DNA of 64,000 nucleotides from Chitinophagaceae bacterium (GTDB lineage: Bacteria > Bacteroidota > Bacteroidia > Chitinophagales > Chitinophagaceae): assembly GCA_019638625.1 (NCBI GenBank), contig JAHBTK010000003.1, positions 682,001-746,000 of the forward strand, written 5' to 3'. A program made the translations under genes and the position numbers. The notes beneath the pieces are model-generated. The model made no database searches. It saw nothing but the letters and a program-made list of their open reading frames with translations, and was not told the origin of the DNA. Positions 48,949 through 57,734 of this stretch are shown here, piece after piece (position 1 is the first letter of the stretch; the number at the start of each line of letters is the position of its first letter).

Positions 48949-48979
48949 CAAAGCTACGACAGTTTTATATATTCACAAA
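48949..48979 (-). promoter_or_regulatory. Strong consensus promoter in non-coding gap
   Basis: Minus-strand TTTG (48976-48979), 19-bp spacer and TAGCTTTG (48949-48956) match the Bacteroidota consensus exactly. It lies between xerD and the gene at 47915. The 200 bp downstream contain a basic start-less frame and no known RNA, so it may make a leader, an unidentified small RNA, or a second transcript for the downstream gene. The rest of 48760-49166 shows nothing. Confidence 0.55.
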
Positions 48980-49166
48980 CTTTGAATGCTGCTTTTTTTG
49001 AATTTTTTCTAATTTCTATGCGGAGAATCTCAATTTTTGGCTTCTTTTAACACTTGTCAATGATTATCGCTTAGAAATTATTCAAAGAACTGCTTATTTA
49101 AAATTTCACGCTTAAAACGCAGCGTTTGTTCATTTTGTTACTTTGAAACCCGCCTTTTTTTGTTAA

Positions 49167-50078
49167 TTAATTGTTACCTGCCGCAAACGCGGGATGAAAC
49201 TGCTGTAAAGTAATCCTAAGATATTCACGATCAAGGTGTGTGTATATCTCAGTAGTTGTAATGCTTTCATGCCCCAGCATTTCCTGTACCGCCCGCAGGT
49301 CGGCGCCGCCCTCCACCAAATGAGTGGCAAATGAGTGACGAAAACTATGTGGAGAGATGGCTTTTTGAATACCGGCCTTGAAAACCAGCTCTTTAATCAT
49401 TAAAAATATCATCACCCGCGTCAACCTTTTTCCCCGCCGGTTGAGAAACAGGATGTCTTCTTCCCCTTTTTGAATTTTCATCAGACTCCTTATAGTTTCA
49501 GTATATAATTTAATATACCGGAGGGCATCGGTTCCTATAGGAACCAGCCTTTCCTTATCTCCCTTACCCGTAACCCGGATAAAACCGGCGTCGGCATATA
49601 CCTGAGACAGACGCAGGTTCACCAGCTCGCTTACCCGGAGCCCGCAGCTATACATGGTCTCCACGATAGCACGGTTTCTTTCGCCTTCCGGTTTGCTTAG
49701 ATCTATTTGCTGAATAACCTGGACGATCTCTTCAAAACTCAGTACATCCGGCAACACCCTTTTCAGTTTGGGCGCTTCCAGCAACTCGGTAGGGTCGCTG
49801 TCTGCAATATTTTCCAGGAGGCAGTATTTAAAAAATGCCCGGATGCCCGAAATGATCCTGGCCTGGGAAGCCACCGTCATATTTAACTCCGCTACCCATT
49901 TTGTAAATTTTTGCAAGTCTTGCAACACAACGGAAGCCGGGGTCTTCGTGTCATCAGTCATCTGCAGGAACTGGATAAGTTTTTCCAGGTCTGCCAGGTA
50001 GGCATTCACCGAATTCGGGCTGAGCGATTTTTCCAGTCGCAGATAAGTACCGAATCCCTGTTTTTCAGTGTCCCACAT
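49167..50078 (-). CDS. xerD: Site-specific tyrosine recombinase XerD
   Basis: 303 residues, typical XerD length. N-terminal SAM-like core-binding domain (YLRLEKSLSPNSVNAYLADL) and catalytic domain with the first Arg in YSCGLRVSELVNLRLSQV, Lys in VTGKGDKERLVPIG, the H-x-x-R box SPHSFRHSFATHLVEGGADL, and LGHESITTTEIYTHLD with the catalytic Tyr. It resolves chromosome dimers at dif with XerC or alone. The gene is core, outside the island, and is not an integrase of it. Confidence 0.95.
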   Translation of the reverse strand: MWDTEKQGFGTYLRLEKSLSPNSVNAYLADLEKLIQFLQMTDDTKTPASVVLQDLQKFTKWVAELNMTVASQARIISGIRAFFKYCLLENIADSDPTELLEAPKLKRVLPDVLSFEEIVQVIQQIDLSKPEGERNRAIVETMYSCGLRVSELVNLRLSQVYADAGFIRVTGKGDKERLVPIGTDALRYIKLYTETIRSLMKIQKGEEDILFLNRRGKRLTRVMIFLMIKELVFKAGIQKAISPHSFRHSFATHLVEGGADLRAVQEMLGHESITTTEIYTHLDREYLRITLQQFHPAFAAGNN

Positions 50079-50109
50079 AATGTTCAGTTACTGTTCGTAC
50101 AGGATTCCG

Positions 50110-51168
50110 TTATCCATCCTGCAACTTTTTCCGGATATCTTCTTTTCGGGGCCGTAACCGTGCTTTGGCTTTATTAAAGATATGCTGCCCTTTATCCATT
50201 CCTTTTCGCAGTTCTTTTTGCTCGTCCGCAGGCAAGAGATATATATCATTACATTCTTTACTGCAACAGCCATTGTACAACGCGGCACATTCTTCACATT
50301 GTATAAAAAGCAAATGACACCCGTCATTTTTGCAATTGGTATGGGCATCGCAGGGCTTCCCGCATTGATGGCATTGCGCTATAATGTCTGTCGTAATACG
50401 TTCTCCCAAACGGTTGTCAAACACAAAATTCTTTCCTGTAAACCGGCTGGGCAGCCCCAGTTCTTTTACCTGCTTTGCATAATTTATAATCCCGCCTTCC
50501 AGGTGACGAACGTTTTTAAACCCGTTGTGCAGCATATAAGCGCTTGCTTTCTCACACCGGATACCACCCGTACAATACATCACTATATTTTTATCCTTAT
50601 GCTCCTGCATCATCTCCACCGCCATTGGCAACTGTTCCCTGAAAGTGTCGCTGGGTATTTCCACCGCTCCGTTAAAATGCCCCACCTCGTACTCATAGTG
50701 GTTGCGCATATCCAGGATGATCGTTTCAGGATCTTCACAAAACCTGTTCATTTCCGCAGCATCAAGATACCGGCCTTTTTTGTTCACGTCGAAGCTGGCA
50801 TCATTTATACCATCGGCCACGATCTTCTCGCGCACTTTTATTTTCAGCACCCAAAAAGATTTGCCATCGTCGTCCGGCGCTATATTAAGCCGCAGGTCTT
50901 GCAGCCCTTCTACACTGTCAAGGTATTCCTTTAGCGCGGGCAGGTTGTGCTGCGGCACGCTTATTTGGGCATTCACGCCTTCTTCCGCTACATAAATTCT
51001 TCCGAAAACTTTTAGCGCTACTAAACCTTTGTATAGTTCATCCCTGAATACGCCGGGTTGTTTGATGGAAAAATAACGGTAAAAGGAAATAGTAGTGCGG
51101 GGCGCTGTTTCTTTTAACAATGCCTGTTTCAGCTCTTCCTGAGAGATACGGTTATGTAATACTGCCAT
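50110..51168 (-). CDS. trhO: tRNA uridine(34) hydroxylase TrhO (rhodanese-like)
   Basis: 352 residues from ATG 51168 (an upstream in-frame start at 51240 would add a non-homologous leader). N-terminal acylphosphatase-like domain ([18 protein letters not shown]), central rhodanese domain with [18 protein letters not shown] and active-site loop [20 protein letters not shown] (Cys about 198), then a C-terminal cysteine-rich zinc-binding-like part ([37 protein letters not shown]). TrhO makes 5-hydroxyuridine at position 34 of tRNA. Separated from xerD by about 30 bp on the same strand, so co-transcription is possible. Confidence 0.95.
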   Translation of the reverse strand: MAVLHNRISQEELKQALLKETAPRTTISFYRYFSIKQPGVFRDELYKGLVALKVFGRIYVAEEGVNAQISVPQHNLPALKEYLDSVEGLQDLRLNIAPDDDGKSFWVLKIKVREKIVADGINDASFDVNKKGRYLDAAEMNRFCEDPETIILDMRNHYEYEVGHFNGAVEIPSDTFREQLPMAVEMMQEHKDKNIVMYCTGGIRCEKASAYMLHNGFKNVRHLEGGIINYAKQVKELGLPSRFTGKNFVFDNRLGERITTDIIAQCHQCGKPCDAHTNCKNDGCHLLFIQCEECAALYNGCCSKECNDIYLLPADEQKELRKGMDKGQHIFNKAKARLRPRKEDIRKKLQDG

Positions 51169-51435
51169 AAATGAAATTTTTTTATCAACTGTGTTGAAAA
51201 GGATCGTTTGCAGGACGAACAAAATTTCCAAACCTTGCAAAGGTAGTAAAATACTACCCGGAATGTATTCAAAAAAAACCTATATAAAACACAGCGCTGT
51301 TAAGCAATTCCCGCTTATTAACTGTTTTCTACCAATCGCTCGATTTTTGTGCCATTTGCTAGATGTGATGTAAAGGTGGTAAATAATAGTGCTAAACTTG
51401 TATCAGGTTTTTCATAGGATATTGGATTAAAAGCG

Positions 51436-51463
51436 GGGCGGATTTCTATCCAGCCCTTTTTTT
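51436..51463 (+). terminator. Hairpin with U-tract of unknown transcript
   Basis: GGGC-GGAT-TTCT-ATCC-AGCCC followed by seven T. No gene lies directly upstream on this strand, so it may end an unseen small transcript. Confidence 0.4.
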
Positions 51464-51513
51464 ATGCCCGATACTCTCCGGGCACATCTGTTAGGAAAGA
51501 TTTCACAAAACAT

Positions 51514-51558
51514 TAGTCTATAGTTTTAATAGACTATACATAATATCCCCTACTTTTG
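51514..51558 (+). promoter_or_regulatory. Promoter with inverted repeat before the 88-aa ORF
   Basis: A perfect 8-bp inverted repeat TAGTCTAT-AGTTTTA-ATAGACTA (51514-51536) lies just upstream of a -7 box TACTTTTG (51551-51558). It occupies the -33 region, where no TTG is present, so the promoter may need an activator. The leader to the ATG at 51739 would be about 170 nt. Confidence 0.5.
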
Positions 51559-51738
51559 CTGCGTTAATATCATCGCGTGAACAGCATATACACATACAAT
51601 TTTCTTTTGGTCAGCTCTCACTACAACTCAAGCTATTATTGTTGTTAACGTTCCGTACACAAAAATTTAATCGAGCCTTATCCTTTCCAAAACACCGGAA
51701 AAACATCCGGGAATTACTTTACACTCAAAAAAATAATC

Positions 51739-52005
51739 ATGCCGGTATATTCAACAAGTATCCAGTTACATAATGCAGATGAAAAAGACTTCCTGTTGCT
51801 CGACAGAGAATTAAAGAGTCAATTGTTCAAAGCTGAAAAAGAAGGGACCGTAAAAAAAGTGAAATCGAGTATTGACAATTTTATGAACGCCCGTTACTAC
51901 AGGGAAGGCAACCTGCTGATCCAGGACGTAATAGACAGGGTTTGGAGCGCGGCAAAAAAAACGGGAAAACAGTTTTCCTTCAGTGTAATCAAAAAAAGAA
52001 GTTGA
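51739..52005 (+). CDS. Small charged protein of unknown function (88 aa)
   Basis: 88 residues, soluble, basic, helical: MPVYSTSIQLHNADEKDFLL, SQLFKAEKEGTVKKVKSS, REGNLLIQDVIDRVWSAA, KKTGKQFSFSVIKKRS. The layout, a short strand, helix, strand and basic tail, could fit a nucleic-acid-binding or toxin-antitoxin-like small protein, but no family is recognised. It has its own promoter and ends in a bidirectional terminator shared with the TonB receptor operon, which supports a real gene. Confidence 0.65.
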   Translation: MPVYSTSIQLHNADEKDFLLLDRELKSQLFKAEKEGTVKKVKSSIDNFMNARYYREGNLLIQDVIDRVWSAAKKTGKQFSFSVIKKRS

Positions 52006-52046
52006 TCTTCTCTCCAGCAGATAGTTTTGGTCCGGCAATTGCCGGA

Positions 52047-52070
52047 AGCCCGTTGTTTCCATAACGGGCT
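52047..52070. terminator. Bidirectional terminator
   Basis: Perfect stem AGCCCGTT/AACGGGCT with loop GTTTCCAT and T-tract, between the 88-aa ORF and the convergent TonB receptor gene. Confidence 0.85.
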
Positions 52071-52073
52071 TTT

Positions 52074-54518
52074 TTATCCTCTTCCCTGCTCTACCACATC
52101 ATCGTTGCTGATCCTTTTTCCTTTGCCTTTACCATTGAAGCTGCTGCCGAACTCCCAATTGATGGTCAACTGCACCGCCCTCATATAGTAACGGCTTTGC
52201 ATAACCGAATGAAACTGTGGGGAGCGGGTGGTGGTTACCCGGGGATTATATGCTGAAAACGGATTCTGCAAAAACAGTGTAAATGTCAGCTTGGGTTGTT
52301 TAAACTCCTTTTTCCCGGAAAAACCGTAATAATAGTAATTGGATTCAACACCCTGTAAAACTACCGAACGCGTATTATAGGATCCGAAGGCCTGGGCAGA
52401 ATAGTTTTTCTTAAAATTGAATGTCAGGTTCAGGTCCATATCCGCCGCCCAGCCGTCATTGAATATCTGCAGGGCTTCGCTCTGGTAATCCAGGTAATTG
52501 ATATTGACATTTCCGTTGGTACTGAACGCTGAGGAAAATGTTCTGGAAGCCGATACATTCAGGCCGGTGCTCCTGTTTGCTGCCAGGTTTTGTTTACTGG
52601 TTACCGACACCCCCTGCGCATCCGTAACGGTAAAATCTAAAATGGCGTTATCTGTCTGCTTCCAGTACAGGGAGGTATTTACAAAAAAAGCGCTGCCCTT
52701 ATTGAGGCCATAAGCCAGCTCTGCCTGGTGGGCAATTTCCGGCTGCAGTTCCGGGTTGCCTGTTGATATATTCTTGGGATCGCTTGCATTGGCATTGGGG
52801 TTCAGATCCCAGATATAAGGCCTGGTCAGCCGCTGGGTATAGCTGGCCGTCAAAGTGTGTTCATCGTTTATTTTCTTTGAAACAGTTGCTGTTGGGACCA
52901 GGTTGTTAAACCGGTTACGGAAAACATCGCCGGTCCGCAGAAATCTTCCTTCAATTTCTGTGCGTTCTCCCCGTACCCCCGCTTCGGCATACCAGTTATT
53001 CTTAAAATTCGCTTTGCCCATTACATACCCTGCCCACACATCCTGCTGATACCTGAAATTGTCGGACCGCAGCAGATCTGTTTCAAAGTCTGCCGGCGGA
53101 TGTTTTATCTCCACGTTGTAGCTATTGTTTACAGCCCTCAGTATAGCCTTGGCGCCTGTTTCAATAGTGTACATCCCCGTCCGGGAAAGCGGGTGTATAT
53201 AATCAGCCTGGAAAGTCCATTCTTTATTCCGGATCTTATTGCTGTTTCTTTCCTCGTAAAAAATAATATTACCTGTATTTGTGAGCGTAGTATGATAAGG
53301 CCCTTCCGAGCGGCCCGGGCTATGCTGCGCCAGCAACGTGATTTCCTGTCCGGGACGCGGCAGCCTGCGGGTATAGCCGATATTGATATCACTTCCCAGA
53401 TACTGGTCCCTGGAATCCACTTTTTGCCGGTAGCTTTCTTTTACCGAACCATGCTCATCTGCTGTTGTGGTGGTGATACCGGCGTTTTCCGGCCATTTGC
53501 CTATCCAGGTATTGATCCCGATATTTACTTCAGTAAGTGTATCGGGCGTAAAAACGATCGCGATATCGGCAGATCCGTGTGGCGCGGTATTGTCTTTTTT
53601 TGATTCCTGCCGCAACCGGTCAGTTACGATGTTATTTTGAAAGTGCTCCCGGTCCAGCAACGTTGACTCCTTTCGCCTGTAGCGGTGTATATGACCATGA
53701 AAAGAAATATCCCATTTGCCGGCGGTAAACCCTACGCGCGGATTCAGCATCTGCTGCAGGTTACTGCCGGTCAGCTCCATGGCGCCATTAAAGCTTTTCC
53801 GGTTCTTTTTAGTAATAATATTAATGATCCCCGCGGCGCCTTCCGCGTCATATTTTGCCGAAGGCGTTGTTATCACTTCCACGGATCTGATAATTTCTGC
53901 CGGCATCATATTCAACGCGTCAGCGGCGCTCCTTGCCATTTGCCCGGAATACTTTCCGTTAACCAGTATTTTCAGGTTGCTGCTGCCCCGCATACTTACG
54001 TTTCCCTGCGCATCCACATTCAGCACCGGCGCTTTTCGCAACACATCTACCGCTGTTCCGCCCTTATTGGAGAGGTCATTTTCGGCGTTGTAAACGATCA
54101 TGCCGGGCCTTACTTCTATTATCCGCTTCCTGGAAACAACCGTTACTTCGCTAAGGGTCTCCGAGCTTGTTTTCAGTATCATATCTCCCAGCGCCAGTTC
54201 CGTTTGACCCGGCAAAAGCGCTACCCGGCGGCTAAGCAATCCATAGCCCACAAAGCTTACCTCAATCGTGTAACTGCCGGCTTCGGATATTGTCAGTTCA
54301 AACCGGCCGTTTTCATTAGAAAAACCGGAAGCCCGCGTTTCGCTTTTTTCATCAAGAGCCACGATGGTGGCATACGCCACCGGGCGGGAAGTAGCAGAGT
54401 CCGTTACCCTGCCCGAAATTGTAAACTTCTCCTGCGCGGTTAAAAAGTTTCCGCCCAATAATAACATTATAGTGCTTAATAACCGGCCAGCCGATAATCC
54501 TTTTCTAAAAAGCCGCAT
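52074..54518 (-). CDS. TonB-dependent receptor, OMP beta-barrel family
   Basis: 814 residues from ATG 54518 (the frame opens with TTG at 54545). Signal peptide MRLFRKGLSAGRLLSTIMLL through LTAQ; carboxypeptidase-regulatory-like domain (FTISGRVTDSATSRPVAYAT, ENGRFELTISEAGSYTIEVS); a plug-like region (GMIVYNAENDLSNKGGTAVD, VLRKAPVLNVDAQGNVSMRG, MPAEIIRSVEVITTPSAKYD, EGAAGIINIITKK); and a barrel of the OMP_b-brl_3 type without the usual TonB C-terminal aromatic end. Substrate unknown. It is the second gene after the siderophore-type receptor (39-bp gap) and probably shares its regulation. Confidence 0.92.
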   Translation of the reverse strand: MRLFRKGLSAGRLLSTIMLLLGGNFLTAQEKFTISGRVTDSATSRPVAYATIVALDEKSETRASGFSNENGRFELTISEAGSYTIEVSFVGYGLLSRRVALLPGQTELALGDMILKTSSETLSEVTVVSRKRIIEVRPGMIVYNAENDLSNKGGTAVDVLRKAPVLNVDAQGNVSMRGSSNLKILVNGKYSGQMARSAADALNMMPAEIIRSVEVITTPSAKYDAEGAAGIINIITKKNRKSFNGAMELTGSNLQQMLNPRVGFTAGKWDISFHGHIHRYRRKESTLLDREHFQNNIVTDRLRQESKKDNTAPHGSADIAIVFTPDTLTEVNIGINTWIGKWPENAGITTTTADEHGSVKESYRQKVDSRDQYLGSDINIGYTRRLPRPGQEITLLAQHSPGRSEGPYHTTLTNTGNIIFYEERNSNKIRNKEWTFQADYIHPLSRTGMYTIETGAKAILRAVNNSYNVEIKHPPADFETDLLRSDNFRYQQDVWAGYVMGKANFKNNWYAEAGVRGERTEIEGRFLRTGDVFRNRFNNLVPTATVSKKINDEHTLTASYTQRLTRPYIWDLNPNANASDPKNISTGNPELQPEIAHQAELAYGLNKGSAFFVNTSLYWKQTDNAILDFTVTDAQGVSVTSKQNLAANRSTGLNVSASRTFSSAFSTNGNVNINYLDYQSEALQIFNDGWAADMDLNLTFNFKKNYSAQAFGSYNTRSVVLQGVESNYYYYGFSGKKEFKQPKLTFTLFLQNPFSAYNPRVTTTRSPQFHSVMQSRYYMRAVQLTINWEFGSSFNGKGKGKRISNDDVVEQGRG

Positions 54519-54557
54519 TTTCCTGGTTTCAGGCAAATTAATCAATATTTACGGTTG

Positions 54558-56930
54558 CTACAGTTTTACCGTGGTCTGCAGTCTGAAATGGCGGGGTTGT
54601 TCGATATCAAAAAACCATTCCTTCAGGTCCGGCTCCCACGATCCGCTGGTAGCATATCTTTTGTTGGCAAGGTTATACATATTCAGCCCCACGCTAAACC
54701 TTCCGATATTATAGGACAAAGCGGCGTCGTAAACGGTATATGCCGGCAGGTATTTGTTTCCATCCGTATCATTCCACCCCGGCCATATGCCACTCCGCTT
54801 ATCTGTAAATTGAATACCGGCGCCAAATCCCAGGCCTTTCAGCAGCCCTTCGCTAAACTGGTATTTCACCCATCCGTTTAAAAGGTTTTTTGCCGTGCCG
54901 TTATTTTGAATACCGATAACATCCGGGTTTTTGTCCTTCGTGATTTTGGCGTCAACATAAGAATAATTCACGTTTACATAAATATTCTCATTGAATTTTC
55001 CCGCCAGGTCTACTTCCACACCCCGTGCGCGGACCTGCCCTGTCTTCAGGTAAAACCCGTCGTGCAAAGGGTCGCTGTTGCCTACATCGTTTTTAATAAT
55101 ATCAAACGCGGATGCCGTAGCAGCCAGTTGCTTGTTGAAGAACAGGGCTTTTACCCCTACTTCATTATTCCTTCCAACAAGTGGGGGCAAACGGCCGCCA
55201 CCCCATATGGCGCCTCTTTGCGAAAGAAAGCTTTCGTCGTGCAGCATATAGGCGGAAATATTATCGGAGAACAACCAGGTCAATCCCAAACGTGGTGTAA
55301 ACTTGCTTTCGGTTATTTCATATTCAGGGTCGTCCGGCGGTGAGTTCCAGTCCTGCCCTACCGTCAAACGGGTGTACCTGCCCGCTAATGTAATTATCAG
55401 TTTGTTGAACAATTTCAGGTGATCCTGCACGTACAGGGCCTGCCATTTATTACGCCCCATCCAGGAATATTTTTCACCCTTGTACGTAAGGGTATCCTTT
55501 GGGAGGTAGTATTCAGGGTTTGCAATGGACAAAGCGTATAAATATTTATATTCTTCATCCCAGGTACCGCCATAGGTGCTGCCTTCTCCACCATCGCCAT
55601 AGTCTATGCCTATAAGCACCTTATGCTCCATATTCCTGCCTGTATTAAACCTACCATCCAGGAACAACTGAACATTGGTGAGGTCTCCCCACCAGTCGTT
55701 GCTTGATAACGCCCGGTACAGGGTGTCCTTGTCGGGAGATAACCCGGAAAGGTACAAAGTTGTTCCGGACCAGTCTGTAGTCATGTAACCTGCCTGGGCC
55801 GTAAAGTTCCAGTCGTCATTGAACCTGTGGCGGAGGGCTACTCTTGTATATGCATCCCAGGCGTTCCATTTTTTATTATTCGGGTCGTTGATGGCAAAAT
55901 CGATCGGCAAAGCCCACATGTCGCCATTGATGGATATGGAGCTATGTGTATTTTCCTGGGCAGTTGCCTTCACGTAGTTATGTTCCAGCGTAAGGCTGGT
56001 ATTTTCGTTAAACTCATATTTCAGAGCCGGGGCAACAAAAACGCGGTTCAGTCCCCCAAACTGGTAATATTCGTTGTTCTTCTGCACCCCGGTATTCAGG
56101 CGGAAGGTAAGTTTACCGTCTTTTTTAAATTCTCCGCCAAGGTCTATATTGGTACGCATAAGGTTCCAGCTACCCACTCCAAACCCTACTTCGGCTATAC
56201 GTTGATGTGTGGGTTGTTTGGTCACGGTATTGATCAACCCGCCCGGTTCTGAATTGGACAACATGAAGCCGGCGGGCCCTTTTACAAACTCCATCCGTTC
56301 TATCATGGCCGCATCTTCCTGGGCATTCCACCAGATGGGGCCTCCGATACCATTCCGGTAAGTACCGTAAGTAGCATTGGTTCCTCTTATCTGCACGGTC
56401 ATATCCAGGTATCCTCCATAGCTCCGGGTGATGCCGCTTGACAACCGGAATATCTCGCCTTTGGACAACATTCCCATATCGGTCAGCGTCTGCTTTGTAG
56501 CTACGGTAATATTCTGCGGGATCTCAATTAAAGGAGCGTTCAGCCGGAGAGAAGCGGAAGGTTTTTCTGCAATATAAGACTTACGGTTCCCGCTTACTAT
56601 CACTTCCCTGAGCTCGACATCTGAGGTTTTCAACTGAATCGCCACCCTGGCTGTTTCTCCCCGCACAACTGCTGCTTCCTGCTGTTGAACACTATGGCCC
56701 ACAAAGCTGATTTGCAGTATATAACTTCCCGGTTTCATCTGTTTTAATGAAAAAAAACCATCCGCATCGGTAATGGTATTTCTTTTTAATCCTTTGATGG
56801 CGATGGTTACAAAAGGCGCGGGCTTGCCGTCTGAGGTGGTAATATAGCCTTCAAGACTGCCGGTTTCCTCCTGCGCAAAGGTTGAAATAGCTGCCAGGAG
56901 CGGCAACAGGAACAATAAAATTTTCTTCAT
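54558..56930 (-). CDS. TonB-dependent siderophore receptor
   Basis: 790 residues. Signal peptide MKKILLFLLPLLAAISTFAQ; carboxypeptidase-regulatory-like domain (GSLEGYITTSDGKPAPFVTI); plug domain of the siderophore type (EIPQNITVATKQTLTDMGML, SSGITRSYGGYLDMTVQIRG, DAAMIERMEFVKGPAGFMLS, EPGGLINTVTKQP); a 22-stranded-type barrel ending in a C-terminal strand with aromatic residues (RHFRLQTTVKL). It imports ferric-siderophore-like chelates using TonB. It is the first gene of the pair with the barrel protein at 52074. No Fur box was recognised. Confidence 0.95.
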   Translation of the reverse strand: MKKILLFLLPLLAAISTFAQEETGSLEGYITTSDGKPAPFVTIAIKGLKRNTITDADGFFSLKQMKPGSYILQISFVGHSVQQQEAAVVRGETARVAIQLKTSDVELREVIVSGNRKSYIAEKPSASLRLNAPLIEIPQNITVATKQTLTDMGMLSKGEIFRLSSGITRSYGGYLDMTVQIRGTNATYGTYRNGIGGPIWWNAQEDAAMIERMEFVKGPAGFMLSNSEPGGLINTVTKQPTHQRIAEVGFGVGSWNLMRTNIDLGGEFKKDGKLTFRLNTGVQKNNEYYQFGGLNRVFVAPALKYEFNENTSLTLEHNYVKATAQENTHSSISINGDMWALPIDFAINDPNNKKWNAWDAYTRVALRHRFNDDWNFTAQAGYMTTDWSGTTLYLSGLSPDKDTLYRALSSNDWWGDLTNVQLFLDGRFNTGRNMEHKVLIGIDYGDGGEGSTYGGTWDEEYKYLYALSIANPEYYLPKDTLTYKGEKYSWMGRNKWQALYVQDHLKLFNKLIITLAGRYTRLTVGQDWNSPPDDPEYEITESKFTPRLGLTWLFSDNISAYMLHDESFLSQRGAIWGGGRLPPLVGRNNEVGVKALFFNKQLAATASAFDIIKNDVGNSDPLHDGFYLKTGQVRARGVEVDLAGKFNENIYVNVNYSYVDAKITKDKNPDVIGIQNNGTAKNLLNGWVKYQFSEGLLKGLGFGAGIQFTDKRSGIWPGWNDTDGNKYLPAYTVYDAALSYNIGRFSVGLNMYNLANKRYATSGSWEPDLKEWFFDIEQPRHFRLQTTVKL

Positions 56931-57136
56931 AAAGCTGTTGGTAATTAAGGAGCACGAAGCTAGGCGGAGTATTCCTGTGATTGATTGCGAAGAAGGGAAT
57001 TTGATTTACGCAAAAAGAAACTAATAAGATATTCAAGAACCCGATGGGAGTGATAAATATCTCCCTGTATTTTGACTTTCGTCATAACGAAGCCCGGGGA
57101 ATATAGTTAATTTCGTTTCCATTAAACGCAGTAAGG

Positions 57137-57553
57137 ATGAAGAAGAAGAAACCTGTTTCGTCGATTATGACAAAAGACGTAATAAGTGTATCAGAAGATG
57201 ATAGCCTGGAAAGTGTCGCGTCCATATTTCGCACAAAAGGAATAAGACATTTACCGGTAAGGAGCGGTAAAAAGATCGTGGGAATTATCAGCCGTAATGA
57301 TATCAACAGGCTGACCTTTGGCGCCCTGTTTGACAACCAGGAAGATGCCGATGCGGCAATCCTGCAGATGTTGAGCATCTCCCAGGTAATGAGTGACAAG
57401 CCGCGGACTGTCAGCAGCGATACCACTATTAAAGAAGTAGCTGAGATTTTCAGCAAAGCGGAATACCACTCACTGCCGGTAGTAGACGATGAGGAGCTAA
57501 AAGGGATCGTCACCACCACAGACGTGATCAAATATATGTTGGAGCAATATTAG
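57137..57553 (+). CDS. CBS domain-containing protein
   Basis: 138 residues holding two CBS repeats: SIMTKDVISVSEDDSLESVA plus RHLPVRSGKKIVGIISRNDI, then SQVMSDKPRTVSSDTTIKEV plus HSLPVVDDEELKGIVTTTDV. A stand-alone CBS pair binds adenosine nucleotides and acts as a regulatory module, but the partner is unknown. A good Shine-Dalgarno-like TAAGG lies 6-10 bp before the ATG, unusual in this genome. Divergent from the siderophore receptor. Confidence 0.95.
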   Translation: MKKKKPVSSIMTKDVISVSEDDSLESVASIFRTKGIRHLPVRSGKKIVGIISRNDINRLTFGALFDNQEDADAAILQMLSISQVMSDKPRTVSSDTTIKEVAEIFSKAEYHSLPVVDDEELKGIVTTTDVIKYMLEQY

Positions 57554-57588
57554 TGTAAGGTTGTTAACGCAAAGGGAGACCCCTTAAA

Positions 57589-57627
57589 AAGGGCGCAGGG
57601 AAATATCCTGGCGCCCTTCCTTTTTTT
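57589..57627 (+). terminator. Terminator of the CBS gene
   Basis: Stem AAGGGCGC/GCGCCCTT (extended with imperfect pairs) followed by CC and seven T, 35 bp after the CBS stop. Confidence 0.85.
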
Positions 57628-57734
57628 ACAGAACCCGCCGATGGGTGTATTCGCTTTTGCCCCTATCCTCCGTCGGGCCTGAAGGGAGACACCATGTACC
57701 AAAACGGGTACTCTCCTTTAGGGGACGAGGGTTA

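Noticed and set aside
49167..50078. XerD considered as integrase of the Rhs island
   Set aside because: It lies outside the direct repeats and has the sequence and length of the housekeeping recombinase.
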